Below, one piece after another: positions 35,797 to 45,135 of a DNA stretch of 64,000 nucleotides. Every line of letters starts with the position of its first letter. Within the stretch, counting starts at the first letter, position 1. The notes beneath the pieces are model-generated. The model worked only from the letters and a program-made list of their open reading frames with translations, had not been told where the DNA came from and did not search any database. Source of the DNA: Desulfatitalea alkaliphila (lineage in GTDB: Bacteria > Desulfobacterota > Desulfobacteria > Desulfobacterales > Desulfosarcinaceae). The stretch is from assembly GCF_022968795.1 (NCBI RefSeq), contig NZ_JALJRB010000009.1, positions 62,001 to 126,000 of the forward strand, read 5' to 3'. Made by a program: the position numbers and the translations under genes.

Positions 35797-36466
35797 TCAA
35801 AGCCGCCGTGTGGGCCTTTTCGGCGGCACCTTCAACCCCATCCACCGGGGCCACTTGCAAGCGGCCGGGGATGTGTTGCGGCGTGCCGATCTGGAACGCA
35901 TCTATTTCGTGCCCAGCGCGCAACCGCCCCATAAAAGCAACGGCAAGCTGGCACCGGCCGACGACCGGCTGGCCATGGTGCGTATGGCCCTCGCGGATCA
36001 TCCACGGATGCGGGTGTGCGAGGCGGAGCTCAGGCGCACCGGCCCCTCCTACAGCATCGACACCATCCGGGCTTTCAAGGCAGCCCTGCCCGAAGGCGGA
36101 CGGCTTTATTTTGTCGTCGGCATAGATGCCTTTCTGGAGATCGACACCTGGAAGGCGTGCGATCACCTGTTTGAGGAGACCGCATTCATCGTCATGTCCC
36201 GGCCGGGCACCGGCGACTGGACGCCGGCCTTGTGTCGGCAGATCGAAGGCTATGTCCAATCCCATATCGCAACGGACTACGCCCTCGCCGACGATGGGAA
36301 GCGGTTGGTGCACCCGGCCAAGCAATCGATCACCCTGGTGTCGGTGACGCCCGTGGATATCTCCTCGAGCCGCATCCGGACCATGATCCGGCAGGGCAAG
36401 GCCATCGACCAGTGGGTTCCGCCGGCGGTGGCCGACCATATTCAAACGCGAGGTTTATACCGATGA
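35783..36466 (+). CDS. nadD: Nicotinate-nucleotide adenylyltransferase
   Basis: 227 residues with GLFGGTFNPIHRGH, the nucleotidyltransferase (T/H)xGH motif, PPHKSN, and VDISSSRIR. It makes deamido-NAD from nicotinate mononucleotide and ATP. It overlaps obgE by 14 bases and rsfS by four, the usual obgE-nadD-rsfS order, although the proBA genes that sometimes lie here are missing. Confidence 0.97.
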   Translation: MTNLDQSRRVGLFGGTFNPIHRGHLQAAGDVLRRADLERIYFVPSAQPPHKSNGKLAPADDRLAMVRMALADHPRMRVCEAELRRTGPSYSIDTIRAFKAALPEGGRLYFVVGIDAFLEIDTWKACDHLFEETAFIVMSRPGTGDWTPALCRQIEGYVQSHIATDYALADDGKRLVHPAKQSITLVSVTPVDISSSRIRTMIRQGKAIDQWVPPAVADHIQTRGLYR

Positions 36467-36873
36467 ACTCAGATCCGGACAGCGTTCTGGACATCTACGT
36501 GCAGGCCGTAACGGCCCGCAAGGCGGAGGCTGTGGTGGCCCTTGATGTACGCGGCTTGACCAGCATCGCCGACGCCTTCATCATTTGCAGCGCGCGCTCC
36601 AATCGCCAGGTGAGCGCCATTGCCGAACATGTGCAGCGTTTTTTGCGCGATCATGCCATCAAGCCGCTGAGCGTGGAGGGGCAACGGGAAGGCCATTGGG
36701 TGTTGATGGACTACGGCAGCGTGATCATCCACGTGTTTTATGAGTCCACACGCCGTTTTTACGACCTGGAAGGGTTGTGGGCCGATGCCCGGCGCATTTA
36801 TACCCCGAGCATGCAGCAGCAGGACAACGCCGGCGACAGTTCTTTTGACGGAGACGAAATTATCGTCGAATAG
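36463..36873 (+). CDS. rsfS: Ribosomal silencing factor RsfS
   Basis: 136 residues; the core ([46 protein letters not shown]) is that of RsfS/Iojap, which binds L14 and prevents subunit joining when nutrients are low. The C-terminal 25 residues are Gln/Asp-rich and variable. The ATG overlaps the nadD stop (ATGA). Confidence 0.96.
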   Translation: MNSDPDSVLDIYVQAVTARKAEAVVALDVRGLTSIADAFIICSARSNRQVSAIAEHVQRFLRDHAIKPLSVEGQREGHWVLMDYGSVIIHVFYESTRRFYDLEGLWADARRIYTPSMQQQDNAGDSSFDGDEIIVE

Positions 36874-36899
36874 CACCAATCCCACCGATGGAGCGAAGG

Positions 36900-38465
36900 A
36901 TGCAAACGCCCAAACCGGTCATGTTGATGATTCTGGACGGCTGGGGCATCGCCCCGCCAAGTGCCGGCAATGCCGTCCACTTGGCCCGCACCCCCCACCT
37001 GGATCGCCTGATGGCGGACTGTCCCCACAGCCGATTGCAGACCTGCGGCCCGGCGGTGGGATTGCCCGAAGGGGTGATGGGTAACTCCGAGGTGGGCCAC
37101 CTGAACCTGGGGGCCGGACGCATCGTATTCCAGGATTTGTTGCGCATCGACAACGCCATCGCCGACGGCCGGTTTTTCGAGAATCCGGTGCTGCAGAAGG
37201 CCATGCAGCGCGCCGCGGCGGGGAACGGCGCCGTGCATCTGATCGGCCTGTTGTCCGACGGCGGTGTGCACAGTCAACTCACCCATCTGCAGGCCCTGCT
37301 GGAGATGGGCAAACGGCAGGGGTGCGACCGGCTGCTGGTGCACGCCGTTCTCGATGGCCGGGATACCGCCCCCGATGCCGGCATCGATCATGTGGTGCAG
37401 ATCCGCAATTACATGCAGCGCATCGGCACGGGGGCCATTGCCACCGTCTGTGGTCGTTTTTACGCCATGGACCGCGACACCCGCTGGGAGCGAACCCAGC
37501 GGGCCTATCGCATGTTGACCGAGGGACAAGGATTGGCCGCCGACGATCCTGCGGCGGCGGTGCGGGAGGCCTATGCCCGGGGAGAGACCGACGAGTTCGT
37601 GGCGCCCGTGGTGCTCACCGGCGACGATGGCGGCCCCCGTGGCCTGATCCGGGACGGCGACGCCGTTATTTTCTTCAACTTTCGAGCCGACCGTGCCCGC
37701 CAACTCACCCGTGCGCTGACCGATCCGCTGTTCGATGCGTTTCCCCGCACAGTTCGGCCCAAGCTGGCCGATTACGTCTGCATGACCTTGTACGACGAGG
37801 CCTTCGATCTGCCCACCGCATTTGCGCCCGAACACTTGGAGCAGATCCTGGGCCAGGTGGTCAGCGCTCAGGGCCTGCATCAGCTGCGCATCGCCGAGAC
37901 CGAGAAATATGCCCATGTGACCTATTTTTTCAACGGCGGCGAGGAGGCCCCCTTCGACAATGAGGATCGCTGCCTGATTCCCTCACCGCGTGAGGTGCGC
38001 ACCTACGATCTCAAGCCCGAAATGAGTGCCGCGGCCGTGGCCGAGGAGGTGCGGGCCCGCATCGACACGGACCGCTACGACCTGATTGTGCTCAACTTCG
38101 CCAATATGGACATGGTGGGCCACACCGGCAGTATCGAAGCCGCGGTGCGGGCTTGCGAAACGGTGGACCGGTGTGTGGGCGCCGTGGTGGCAGCGGTGCG
38201 GGCCAAGGGCGGCGCCCTGTTGATCACCGCCGATCACGGCAACGCCGAAACCATGCGCAGCACGACGGGCAAACCCCATACGGCCCACACCACCAACCCC
38301 GTGCCCCTGATTCTGGTGGACGACCGACAGCCCAAGGCCCGCTTGCGGCAAGGGATTCTGGCTGATGTGGCGCCCACCTTGCTGGCGTTGATGGGTGTCG
38401 ATCCGCCGGCCGCCATGACCGGCCGCTGCTTGATCGCAGATGACAACGCGAAGGATGGCACATGA
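36900..38465 (+). CDS. gpmI: 2,3-bisphosphoglycerate-independent phosphoglycerate mutase
   Basis: 521 residues, the usual length for iPGM. Seen: [32 protein letters not shown] with the phospho-accepting Ser63, [25 protein letters not shown] and ITADHGNAE, all part of the two-manganese active site. It interconverts 3- and 2-phosphoglycerate. The ATG at 36900 has GGAG six bases upstream. An in-frame ATG at 36888 overlaps that site and is less likely. Confidence 0.96.
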   Translation: MQTPKPVMLMILDGWGIAPPSAGNAVHLARTPHLDRLMADCPHSRLQTCGPAVGLPEGVMGNSEVGHLNLGAGRIVFQDLLRIDNAIADGRFFENPVLQKAMQRAAAGNGAVHLIGLLSDGGVHSQLTHLQALLEMGKRQGCDRLLVHAVLDGRDTAPDAGIDHVVQIRNYMQRIGTGAIATVCGRFYAMDRDTRWERTQRAYRMLTEGQGLAADDPAAAVREAYARGETDEFVAPVVLTGDDGGPRGLIRDGDAVIFFNFRADRARQLTRALTDPLFDAFPRTVRPKLADYVCMTLYDEAFDLPTAFAPEHLEQILGQVVSAQGLHQLRIAETEKYAHVTYFFNGGEEAPFDNEDRCLIPSPREVRTYDLKPEMSAAAVAEEVRARIDTDRYDLIVLNFANMDMVGHTGSIEAAVRACETVDRCVGAVVAAVRAKGGALLITADHGNAETMRSTTGKPHTAHTTNPVPLILVDDRQPKARLRQGILADVAPTLLALMGVDPPAAMTGRCLIADDNAKDGT

Positions 38466-39031
38466 ACGGACCGAACGCGGCAGATCCGGAAACCATCGTG
38501 GATTATATTACCGGCAATGCGGTACCGAATATCGGCGCCGAAGCCAACCGCCAGGCGGTGGAGCGGCTGCTGGTGGAAACCAAGGGCTATGCCCGGCAAG
38601 AGATCGTGGTGGATGCCCCCATTGAATTGCAGATGGCCGACGGCCCGTACCGCTCCCGCCTGGACCTGGTGGTCCGCCTGCAAGGATATGGGTACATGGT
38701 GATCAAGTGCGCACCCGGCTCACTGGCCTCCAGGGAACGGGAAGTGATTGCGGCCGCCCGGTTGCTGGCGCCCTATCAGTTGCCCCTGGCCGTGGCTTCC
38801 GACGGAGCGACCGCCATCGTTTGGGACGCGGTAAGCGGCAAACGGCTCGGGCAGGGGTTGGCGGCCGTGCCCACGCGGCAGCAAGCCCTGGCTGCCTTTG
38901 ATCCGTTGCGCTTGATGCCCCTGGCGGAATCGCGCCGATCACGTCAGCAATTGATCTTTCGCTCCTACGACAGCATGAACGTCCATCGGTCGGGGGACCC
39001 GGACGATGGCAGCAATTCGGATCAACGGTAG
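38462..39031 (+). CDS. HsdR N-terminal-like domain protein with degenerate nuclease motif
   Basis: 189 residues. The layout [33 protein letters not shown] and MVIKCAP matches the type I restriction HsdR N-terminal (PD-(D/E)xK) domain that occurs alone in many delta-proteobacteria. The usual active-site E-C-K is K82-C83-A84 here, while Asp68 is kept, so cleavage is unlikely. The ATG overlaps the gpmI stop by four bases. No other restriction gene is near. Its role is unknown. Confidence 0.7.
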   Translation: MNGPNAADPETIVDYITGNAVPNIGAEANRQAVERLLVETKGYARQEIVVDAPIELQMADGPYRSRLDLVVRLQGYGYMVIKCAPGSLASREREVIAAARLLAPYQLPLAVASDGATAIVWDAVSGKRLGQGLAAVPTRQQALAAFDPLRLMPLAESRRSRQQLIFRSYDSMNVHRSGDPDDGSNSDQR

Positions 39032-39042
39032 GACGGAAATGG

Positions 39043-39091
39043 GCGCCGGGTGCCGGCCGCTGCGTTGCTTTGAGGAGCAAGCACCCGGTGC
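39043..39091. terminator. Hairpin between convergent genes, probable terminator
   Basis: An 11-bp stem with one G-T pair (39043-39053 with 39081-39091) encloses an inner 5-bp stem (TTGCT/AGCAA). It lies between the ends of two convergent genes. There is no long T-run, so function rests on the hairpin and its position. Confidence 0.45.
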
Positions 39092-39117
39092 GGTTGGGGG
39101 GAACGCAGTAGGGCGTT

Positions 39118-39795
39118 TTACTCTCCGGCCACTTCCTTGCCGCAGTTTTTGCAGATCTTGGCCCGCCTTTTAATGATTTCAGCGCAGAAGGGACACTCGC
39201 GGGTGAAGTGGCGTTCGTGGATCTGGTCCACGGCATGGTCGATGGCCTCCTGCAGCTTCTGGTTGGCCGCCTTCATGCAGCGCAGCGGTTCGATGGCCTC
39301 CACCTCGGCGATGTCGCCTAGCATCTCGGCCGCCTTGATCCGCACCCGCATCGGTTCGCAGGCATCGCTCAACAGGCTCATGGCGGTCACGCCGTCCTTG
39401 GTGGTGTAACATTCGGCCAGGATGGAGAACCCCTTTTTGGTCTGCTCCTTGAGCATCTCCTCCTGGGCCAGCACCTCGTTGTCGATGATCTGGCCCTTTG
39501 CCCCCATGGGACTGAAAACCGGCATGCATTCATACTGTTCGGTGCCCGGGTAGTTGAAGCAGCGCATGGATGCGCGATGGGCATAGTTCTCCTCTATCTC
39601 CTCCCAGCCCTGGGTGTAGAGGGGGCATTCGTCGTTAAAGCAGAGAAACAGATAGGGCGAACCCCAGCCCAGGCCGTCCGAAAAGGAAATGGGCGGGGAT
39701 TCCCACAGCTGCATCTCCTGGTTGCAATGAGGGCACTTGGGCTTTTCCATGGCCAGCACGCGCTCCAAGTACTCTTGTTTGGTCTCTATCGCCAT
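39118..39795 (-). CDS. Zinc-ribbon protein with HEAT-like middle
   Basis: 225 residues. The N-terminal part has CPHC (21-24) and a later C-x5-C (FLCFNDECP). The middle (MSLLSDACEPMRVRIKAAEMLGDIAEVEAIEPL) looks like one HEAT-type repeat. The C-terminus is a zinc ribbon, CPFCAEIIKRRAKICKNCG. AAAGGAG precedes the ATG. The function is unknown. It is cytoplasmic by appearance, and its context gives no clue. Confidence 0.75.
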   Translation of the reverse strand: MAIETKQEYLERVLAMEKPKCPHCNQEMQLWESPPISFSDGLGWGSPYLFLCFNDECPLYTQGWEEIEENYAHRASMRCFNYPGTEQYECMPVFSPMGAKGQIIDNEVLAQEEMLKEQTKKGFSILAECYTTKDGVTAMSLLSDACEPMRVRIKAAEMLGDIAEVEAIEPLRCMKAANQKLQEAIDHAVDQIHERHFTRECPFCAEIIKRRAKICKNCGKEVAGE

Positions 39796-40003
39796 GCTTA
39801 TACTCCTTTATAAGGTTTTTGAATTGCGAACCGATGCGCAACCGCTCTGTTTAACCCTTCACAGGTCCGGCTGTGCAAGTGCTAACTTAAGGGCTTCCCC
39901 GGCCGCTGTCAATTGGTGTAACTTGGGCGACAAGGATGGCTCATTAGGCCCATATACTTGCAACACCACTTGAATGAACCATGACCAAAGAGGCAGGTGA
40001 ATC

Positions 40004-40207
40004 ATGACTATTGATCGCATCGTAATGGCTTTTGCAGGTGCCATGGTGTTCATCACCGTGTTGTTGTCCTTGTTTCACAGCACGTATTGGCTGATCCTGA
40101 CCGGATTTGTAGGCGCCAATCTTTTACAGGCGGCCTTCACCGGGTTTTGTCCCTTGGCTTGGATGCTCAAAAAGCTCGGCATCCGGCCCGGCGTGGCTTT
40201 TCCCTGA
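40004..40207 (+). CDS. DUF2892/YgaP-type small membrane protein
   Basis: 67 residues with two membrane segments ([19 protein letters not shown] and [20 protein letters not shown]) and the typical [13 protein letters not shown] ending of the DUF2892 family, which is the membrane part of the rhodanese YgaP. Its rhodanese part is absent here. AGGCAGG precedes the ATG. recX starts four bases after its stop. Confidence 0.85.
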   Translation: MTIDRIVMAFAGAMVFITVLLSLFHSTYWLILTGFVGANLLQAAFTGFCPLAWMLKKLGIRPGVAFP

Positions 40208-40211
40208 AGCG

Positions 40212-40706
40212 ATGGGAGACCATTCCGCACCGTCGGTGGTGACGGCTTGCCGCAACACTGCCTTGCGTTTGCTCGGCCGCAGGGAACACAGCGTTGCGGA
40301 GCTGCGACGTAAATTGCAAGAGCGGGGTTTCGACACCGATACCATCGCTGACGTGCTGGCAGACTGCCGACGCCTGGGTTATTTGGACGATGACCGTTTC
40401 GCTCATCTGTACAGCGAACAGTTGCGCCGCAGGGGATACGGCCGGCTGCGCATCGAACAGATGCTCAAAAGCAAAGGCTTGTCAGCGGCATGCGTGGCGG
40501 TCTGTGTGACGGCCTGTTGCGCCGAGGCCGGCCAAATCGAAGATTGCCGCCGGGTGCTGCGGAAAAAGCTTCAAACCGTGTCCGGGGAAGCGACGGCGCC
40601 CCGCACGGCGGAGCGGTTGTACCGGTTTCTGATGCAACGCGGTTTTGCTGCTGCGTTAATTCGGCAGGTGTTGGACGAGTTGCGGTGGCCCACCGGCGGC
40701 CATTGA
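40212..40706 (+). CDS. recX: Regulatory protein RecX
   Basis: 164 residues with the three-helix repeats of RecX (ALRLLGRREHSVAELRRKLQERGF, DVLADCRRLGYLDDDRFA, RFLMQRGF). RecX limits RecA filament growth. recA is not in the window, which is unusual but not rare. The start is uncertain: ATG at 40212 has no strong ribosome site and may be coupled to the gene before it. Confidence 0.92.
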   Translation: MGDHSAPSVVTACRNTALRLLGRREHSVAELRRKLQERGFDTDTIADVLADCRRLGYLDDDRFAHLYSEQLRRRGYGRLRIEQMLKSKGLSAACVAVCVTACCAEAGQIEDCRRVLRKKLQTVSGEATAPRTAERLYRFLMQRGFAAALIRQVLDELRWPTGGH

Positions 40707-40773
40707 CACGCCGCCCGGGCCGTCTAATGGTATGGTGCGTTGACCGTTTTGGTTAACTGAAAGGAGTCGCATC

Positions 40774-41016
40774 ATGACCGAGGACCGACAAAAATTCATC
40801 ATTGACCTGGAACGCCTCAACGCCCTGAATGCCGAAGGTTGTGCGGCCTGCGGCCGCAAGTTCGCACTGGGTGAACCGGTGGTGGTGGCCTGCGGCGCCT
40901 GGGAAGGCGGCACCAAGGTGGTCCATGAAAACGAGGCGGTGTTTGATCGCAACACCCAAAGCTACGTGGAAAGAAGATGTTACGCGGCCCGCAGTGCTTC
41001 CGCGGCCAGGGGATAG
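40774..41016 (+). CDS. Small protein of unknown function, probably metal-binding
   Basis: 80 residues with AAAGGAG nine bases before the ATG. The pattern CAACGRKFALGE (Cys23 and Cys26), a further Cys at 40 and another in RRCYAA near residue 69 suggests one zinc site. No family is recognised. It is followed by a bidirectional terminator. Confidence 0.65.
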   Translation: MTEDRQKFIIDLERLNALNAEGCAACGRKFALGEPVVVACGAWEGGTKVVHENEAVFDRNTQSYVERRCYAARSASAARG

Positions 41017-41028
41017 GCAGGGGTGTAA

Positions 41029-41063
41029 ATAAGGCGGCTTCACACCGGGTGAAGCCGCCTTAT
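41029..41063. terminator. Bidirectional intrinsic terminator
   Basis: A perfect 15-bp stem (41029-41043 with 41049-41063) and five-base loop lies between the convergent small-protein and HU genes. The AT-rich stem ends can serve as short T-runs in both directions. Confidence 0.75.
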
Positions 41064-41086
41064 CAATGACTGTGCGACAAAAAGGC

Positions 41087-41359
41087 TTAGATGGCGTCTT
41101 TGAGTTTTTTACCGGGCTTGAACTTGACGACGTTGGAGGCTTTGATCTTGATTACTTCGCCCGTCTGCGGATTTCTGCCCTTGCGTGCCTTGCGGCGTGC
41201 CTTCTGGAACGTTCCGAAACCTACCAGGGTGACCTTTCCGTCCTTTTTCTTCAGCGCTTTGGTGACGCCGTCGATGAACGATTCCAGGGCCGTTTGGGCC
41301 GCGGATTTGGTGATTCCGGCCTCGTTGGCCATTTTCTCTACGATTTCCGCTTTAGTCAT
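41087..41359 (-). CDS. HU family DNA-binding protein
   Basis: 90 residues, standard for HU/IHF. Seen: MTKAEIVEKMANEAGITKSA, LVGFGTFQ, RKGRNPQTGE and a C-terminal VVKFKPGKKLKDAI. The nucleoid protein bends DNA. The ATG at 41359 has GGAGG seven bases upstream, and a TTG two codons before is rejected. I cannot tell an HU alpha from a beta type. Confidence 0.96.
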   Translation of the reverse strand: MTKAEIVEKMANEAGITKSAAQTALESFIDGVTKALKKKDGKVTLVGFGTFQKARRKARKGRNPQTGEVIKIKASNVVKFKPGKKLKDAI

Positions 41360-41544
41360 CTGCAATCCTCCTTGTTAGAATAGGAAACCTTCAAGACCGC
41401 CTTTTGACCGGATTAACAGCCTTGAGCGGCCATTGTCAACACCAAAGTCGCCACTGCGCCCATGTATCTACCCATCCGATGCGGATTTCCGCCGAGCGGT
41501 CACGGTAAAGCGCGGTCGGTCAAAGGTTCTGGGCGGGAGATGGT

Positions 41545-43083
41545 TCAAACATTGGTGGCATTGCGGTCCAGGTTTCGATATTGGATTGCTTCTGCCATAT
41601 GGCTTGCGCCGATGTCCGCAGCACCGGCCAGATCGGCAATGGTGCGGGCGAGTTTCAGCATCCGGTTCAGCCCCCGCGCCGAGAGTCCCAGTCTTTCCAT
41701 TCCCAGATCCAGCATCTCGCGCGCCTCGGCGCCGAGGTGGCAATAGCGCCGAATGTGGCGCGTGCCCATTTGGGCATTGCAGTAAATCTTTGCGCGCCCG
41801 AACCGCTGTGCCTGGATCTGCCTGGCGGCCACCACGCGGCCGCGGATCTGCGCCGAGCCCTCGGCGGTGCTGTCCCCCAGCAGCTCTTTATAAGGCACGG
41901 CCGGCACTTCGATGTGCAAATCGATGCGATCCATCAGCGGTCCCGAAATCCGCGCGCGGTAATGATGGATCTGTCGGGGAGTGCAGGCACAACTGTGGCC
42001 AGGGTCGCCGTGGTAACCGCAAGGGCAGGGGTTCATGGCGGCCACAAGCATCAGGCGGGCGGGAAAGGTGAGGTTGGCATTGGCCCGCGAGATGGTGACC
42101 CGTCCATCTTCCAAGGGTTGGCGCAGTACTTCCAGCACCTGCTTCTTGTATTCGGGCAGTTCGTCCAGGAAGAGAACACCGTTGTGCGCCAGGCTCACCT
42201 CGCCCGGTCGCGGCACCACACCGCCGCCGATCAGTCCGGCGTCCGAAGTGGTGTGGTGCGGCGCGCGAAAGGTGCGTCGGGCAATCAGCGCTTGGTCGTT
42301 GGGCAATAGGCCCATCACGCTGTGAATTTTCGTTGTTTCGATGGCCTCTTCGAAGGTCAGTGGCGGGAGAATGGAGGGCAAGCGTCGCGCCAGCATGGTT
42401 TTGCCGGCCCCCGGAGGGCCTACCATCAGGATGTTGTGGCCGCCGGCCGCCGCGATCTCCAAGGCCCGTTTGGCGTGGGCCTGGCCCTTTACATCGGCGA
42501 AATCGGCTTCGCCGGCGTCAGTGCCGGATGGGGGTAAGGGCGTGGGGTCATCAGTTTGGGCGTCGATGGGGGTCTCGCCGCAAACAAAGGCCACGGCTCT
42601 GGCCAGATGGTCCACCGGGTAGACGGCGACGTCGGATACCACGGCGGCCTCGCGGCGATTGGCATGGGGTACGACGATGGCGGGAAAGCCGGCGGCGCGG
42701 GCGGCCAGTGCCATCGGCAGGGAGCCGATCACCCCCTTGACCCGACCGTCCAGGCTCAACTCCCCCAGAAACAGCATCTGTCGCAATCGTTCGGGGGTGA
42801 TGACGCCCGTTGCCGCCAAAATACCCATGGCAATGGGTAAATCGAAGCCGGTGCCCACCTTCTTGATGTGGGCGGGGGCCAGATTAACGGTGACCCGATC
42901 ATCCGGAAAGGCGAAGCCCGAATTCTTGATGGCGGAGCGGACCCGTTCCTTGCTTTCCTTGACAGCGGCTTCCGGAAGGCCCACCATTGCAAAGGAGGGC
43001 AACCCCCGGACGATATCCACCTCCACCTCCACCACATAGGCATCGACACCGATGACCGCGCTGCTGAGTACTTTGGCCAGCAA
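41545..43083 (-). CDS. YifB/ComM-family Mg chelatase-like AAA+ ATPase
   Basis: 512 residues. An N-terminal Lon-like domain ([25 protein letters not shown], residues 1-170) is followed by an AAA+ module with Walker [12 protein letters not shown] and Walker [10 protein letters not shown], then [14 protein letters not shown] zinc-like and C-terminal Mg_chelatase_C parts. Members include ComM, a branch-migration helicase used in transformation. The TTG at 43083 is chosen as start because GGGAGG is five bases upstream and family members start exactly there. The open frame runs on to 43215 without support. Confidence 0.9.
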   Translation of the reverse strand: MLAKVLSSAVIGVDAYVVEVEVDIVRGLPSFAMVGLPEAAVKESKERVRSAIKNSGFAFPDDRVTVNLAPAHIKKVGTGFDLPIAMGILAATGVITPERLRQMLFLGELSLDGRVKGVIGSLPMALAARAAGFPAIVVPHANRREAAVVSDVAVYPVDHLARAVAFVCGETPIDAQTDDPTPLPPSGTDAGEADFADVKGQAHAKRALEIAAAGGHNILMVGPPGAGKTMLARRLPSILPPLTFEEAIETTKIHSVMGLLPNDQALIARRTFRAPHHTTSDAGLIGGGVVPRPGEVSLAHNGVLFLDELPEYKKQVLEVLRQPLEDGRVTISRANANLTFPARLMLVAAMNPCPCGYHGDPGHSCACTPRQIHHYRARISGPLMDRIDLHIEVPAVPYKELLGDSTAEGSAQIRGRVVAARQIQAQRFGRAKIYCNAQMGTRHIRRYCHLGAEAREMLDLGMERLGLSARGLNRMLKLARTIADLAGAADIGASHMAEAIQYRNLDRNATNV

Positions 43084-43557
43084 AACATCCTCCCTTTGCG
43101 ATGGTTTCTCCCTGCGTCGTCGATTGACGAGAGGGCCGCGGGCCACCGATGGACCATGGGGCGCGGCTGTCGGCGGTCGACGGCGCCGGTGGGATACCCA
43201 TAAATTTGTTGTCAAAAGGACGCATCATGGGATAATAAGTGTGTCACTTTTAACACACGTGCGCCACCCGACGGCTCGGCCCGTTGGCCGGGATCGCCCC
43301 GAAACGGTCTTATCATCAGGTGGTTTGCACCAAAGTGAGCAGGGCGCACGGCCAGGCATGGCCCTTGCTAAAATTCAGCCGAAGTTGTAGATCGGATCAA
43401 AACAGGTGGCGTGCAATGGCAAGCGGGTGCGGGTTTTTCGGCCGGCTGCTGCGACCGTGGGAAACGCGCCATGACCAATATGGCGTCTCTTGCAACGGCC
43501 GTTGCAGTGGCGCATTATATAACAACTCAGCCGCATTGCGGCAAGGATATATTTCTT
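43084..43557. other. Divergent intergenic region comM/lpxC with palindrome
   Basis: 474 bases with no supported gene. A 16-bp perfect palindrome (TGCAACGGCCGTTGCA, 43491-43506) and a GTGTGT/ACACAC dyad (43239-43258) stand out. The palindrome overlaps the candidate lpxC promoter. Confidence 0.5.
43490..43519 (+). promoter_or_regulatory. Candidate promoter for lpxC
   Basis: TTGCAA (43490-43495) and ATTATA (43514-43519) are 18 bases apart, about 45 bases before the lpxC ATG. The palindrome at 43491-43506 covers the -35 box and most of the spacer. Confidence 0.35.
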
Positions 43558-44466
43558 ATGACCAAAGAGCTGATGCAAAAAACCATCGGCCGGGAAGTGG
43601 CCTGCAGCGGTATCGGGGTCCACTCCGGCCGCCCGGTCCGTCTGTGCGTTAAACCGGCGCCGGAGAACCACGGCATCAAATTCGCCCGCACCGATTTGCC
43701 CGGTCAGCCGCCCATCCCCGCCCGTTTCAACCGCGTGGTGGACACCTCGCTGGCAACGGTGATCGGATCCGACGGCTTCATCGTTTCCACCATCGAGCAT
43801 CTGATGGCGGCCCTTTCCGGTCTGGGGATCGACAACGCTTTGGTGGAAGTGGATGCCCATGAGTTGCCCATCATGGACGGCAGCGCCGGCCCCTTTGTGG
43901 CGTTGCTCCAGTCCGCCGGCGTGGTGGACCAGGACGCCCCGCGCTTCTACCTGATCATCGAACACCCCTTGGAACTGGAAGAGGAGAACAAATTTGTGGG
44001 GATCTATCCGGCGTCCCACTACCGGATCACTTGCACCATCGAATATGCCCACCCGCTGATCGGCAACCAAACCAAGGATGTGGTCATCACACCGGGACAT
44101 TTCGCCAAACAGATCGCCGGTGCCCGCACCTTCGGGTTTTTACATGAGGTCGAATATATGCAAAAATACGGGTTGGCCCAGGGCGGCTCCCTGGACAACG
44201 CCGTGGTGATCGATGGGGATCGGGTGCTCAATGAAGGCGGCTTGCGCTATGCCGACGAATTTGTGCGCCACAAACTGCTGGATTGTGTCGGCGATTTTTC
44301 CTTGTTGGGATTGCCTCTGATCGGCCATGTGGTGACCAAGCGCTCCGGCCACGCCTTCAACCATTCTTTGCTGGAGAAAATATTCCTGGAAAAGGGTGCC
44401 TGGCGGACCAGCACCCTGGAGCAGTCCCCATCCCGGTCCGCGCCCTTGAAACAACTTGCCAACTGA
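43558..44466 (+). CDS. lpxC: UDP-3-O-acyl-N-acetylglucosamine deacetylase LpxC
   Basis: 302 residues. The zinc-binding signature TIEHLMAALSGLGIDN (His81), DGSAGPF, ARTFGFLHEVEYMQ, DEFVRHKLLDCVGD and GHVVTKRSGHAFNHSL match LpxC, the committed step of lipid A synthesis in the cytoplasm. The ATG at 43558 follows AAGGATA. The longer open frame is not supported. It is the first gene of a run with the DUF4390, NtrY-like and NtrX-like genes. Confidence 0.96.
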   Translation: MTKELMQKTIGREVACSGIGVHSGRPVRLCVKPAPENHGIKFARTDLPGQPPIPARFNRVVDTSLATVIGSDGFIVSTIEHLMAALSGLGIDNALVEVDAHELPIMDGSAGPFVALLQSAGVVDQDAPRFYLIIEHPLELEEENKFVGIYPASHYRITCTIEYAHPLIGNQTKDVVITPGHFAKQIAGARTFGFLHEVEYMQKYGLAQGGSLDNAVVIDGDRVLNEGGLRYADEFVRHKLLDCVGDFSLLGLPLIGHVVTKRSGHAFNHSLLEKIFLEKGAWRTSTLEQSPSRSAPLKQLAN

Positions 44467-44494
44467 CCGCGCTTCCACTAAAAGATGTCGCCAA

Positions 44495-45088
44495 ATGTCA
44501 CCTTTTGCCAATAACGCCCTAAGAGAAGCCGGAAAACGTTGCCTGGCATGGATGATCGGCGGCCTGTTGCTGGTGATGCCGGTGGTGGTCCACGCCCAGG
44601 ACGCCAAGTTGACCAACATCATCGTGACCAACACCCGTGACGATCTGCTGCTCTACCTCTCGGTAAAGGGGGCTTTTCCGCCGAAAATCGCAAAGACCAT
44701 CGAGAGCGGCGTGCCTGCCACATTCTCGTTCTATATCAACCTCTATCGCAAACGGACCTTGTGGCCGGATGCCAAGATTGCCGAAACCACCCTCACCCAC
44801 ACGATCAAATATGACAATTTGCGGCAGGAGCATCAGGTGACCCGGTCCTGGGACCACAACAGCCCGCACACGATCAAGTCCTTCGCCGAGGCCCAAAAGT
44901 TGATGTCCGAAATCGACAGCCTGACCATCGCCTCCCTGGATCAACTGGAGAAGGGCGAGCGCTACCAGATTCGGGCCAAGGCCAAATTGGACCGCCTGAC
45001 CCTGCCTTTCTATTTGCACTATGTGCTGTTCTTTATGTCGCTGTGGGATTTCGAAACCGATTGGTACACCGTCGATTTCATCTATTGA
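44495..45088 (+). CDS. DUF4390 domain protein (secreted)
   Basis: 197 residues with a signal peptide (CLAWMIGGLLLVMPVVVHAQ). The mature part (KGAFPPKIAKTIESGVPATFSFYINLYR, RSWDHNSPHTIKSFAEAQKLM) is that of the DUF4390 family, which in proteobacteria is found next to NtrY-type kinases. The function is not known, and it is possibly a periplasmic partner of the adjacent sensor. The start is assigned by signal peptide only. Confidence 0.8.
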   Translation: MSPFANNALREAGKRCLAWMIGGLLLVMPVVVHAQDAKLTNIIVTNTRDDLLLYLSVKGAFPPKIAKTIESGVPATFSFYINLYRKRTLWPDAKIAETTLTHTIKYDNLRQEHQVTRSWDHNSPHTIKSFAEAQKLMSEIDSLTIASLDQLEKGERYQIRAKAKLDRLTLPFYLHYVLFFMSLWDFETDWYTVDFIY

Positions 45089-45135
45089 TTGATGACCCCA
45101 CGCAACCCATATCGCCACCCGGTCCGGCCACTGTC

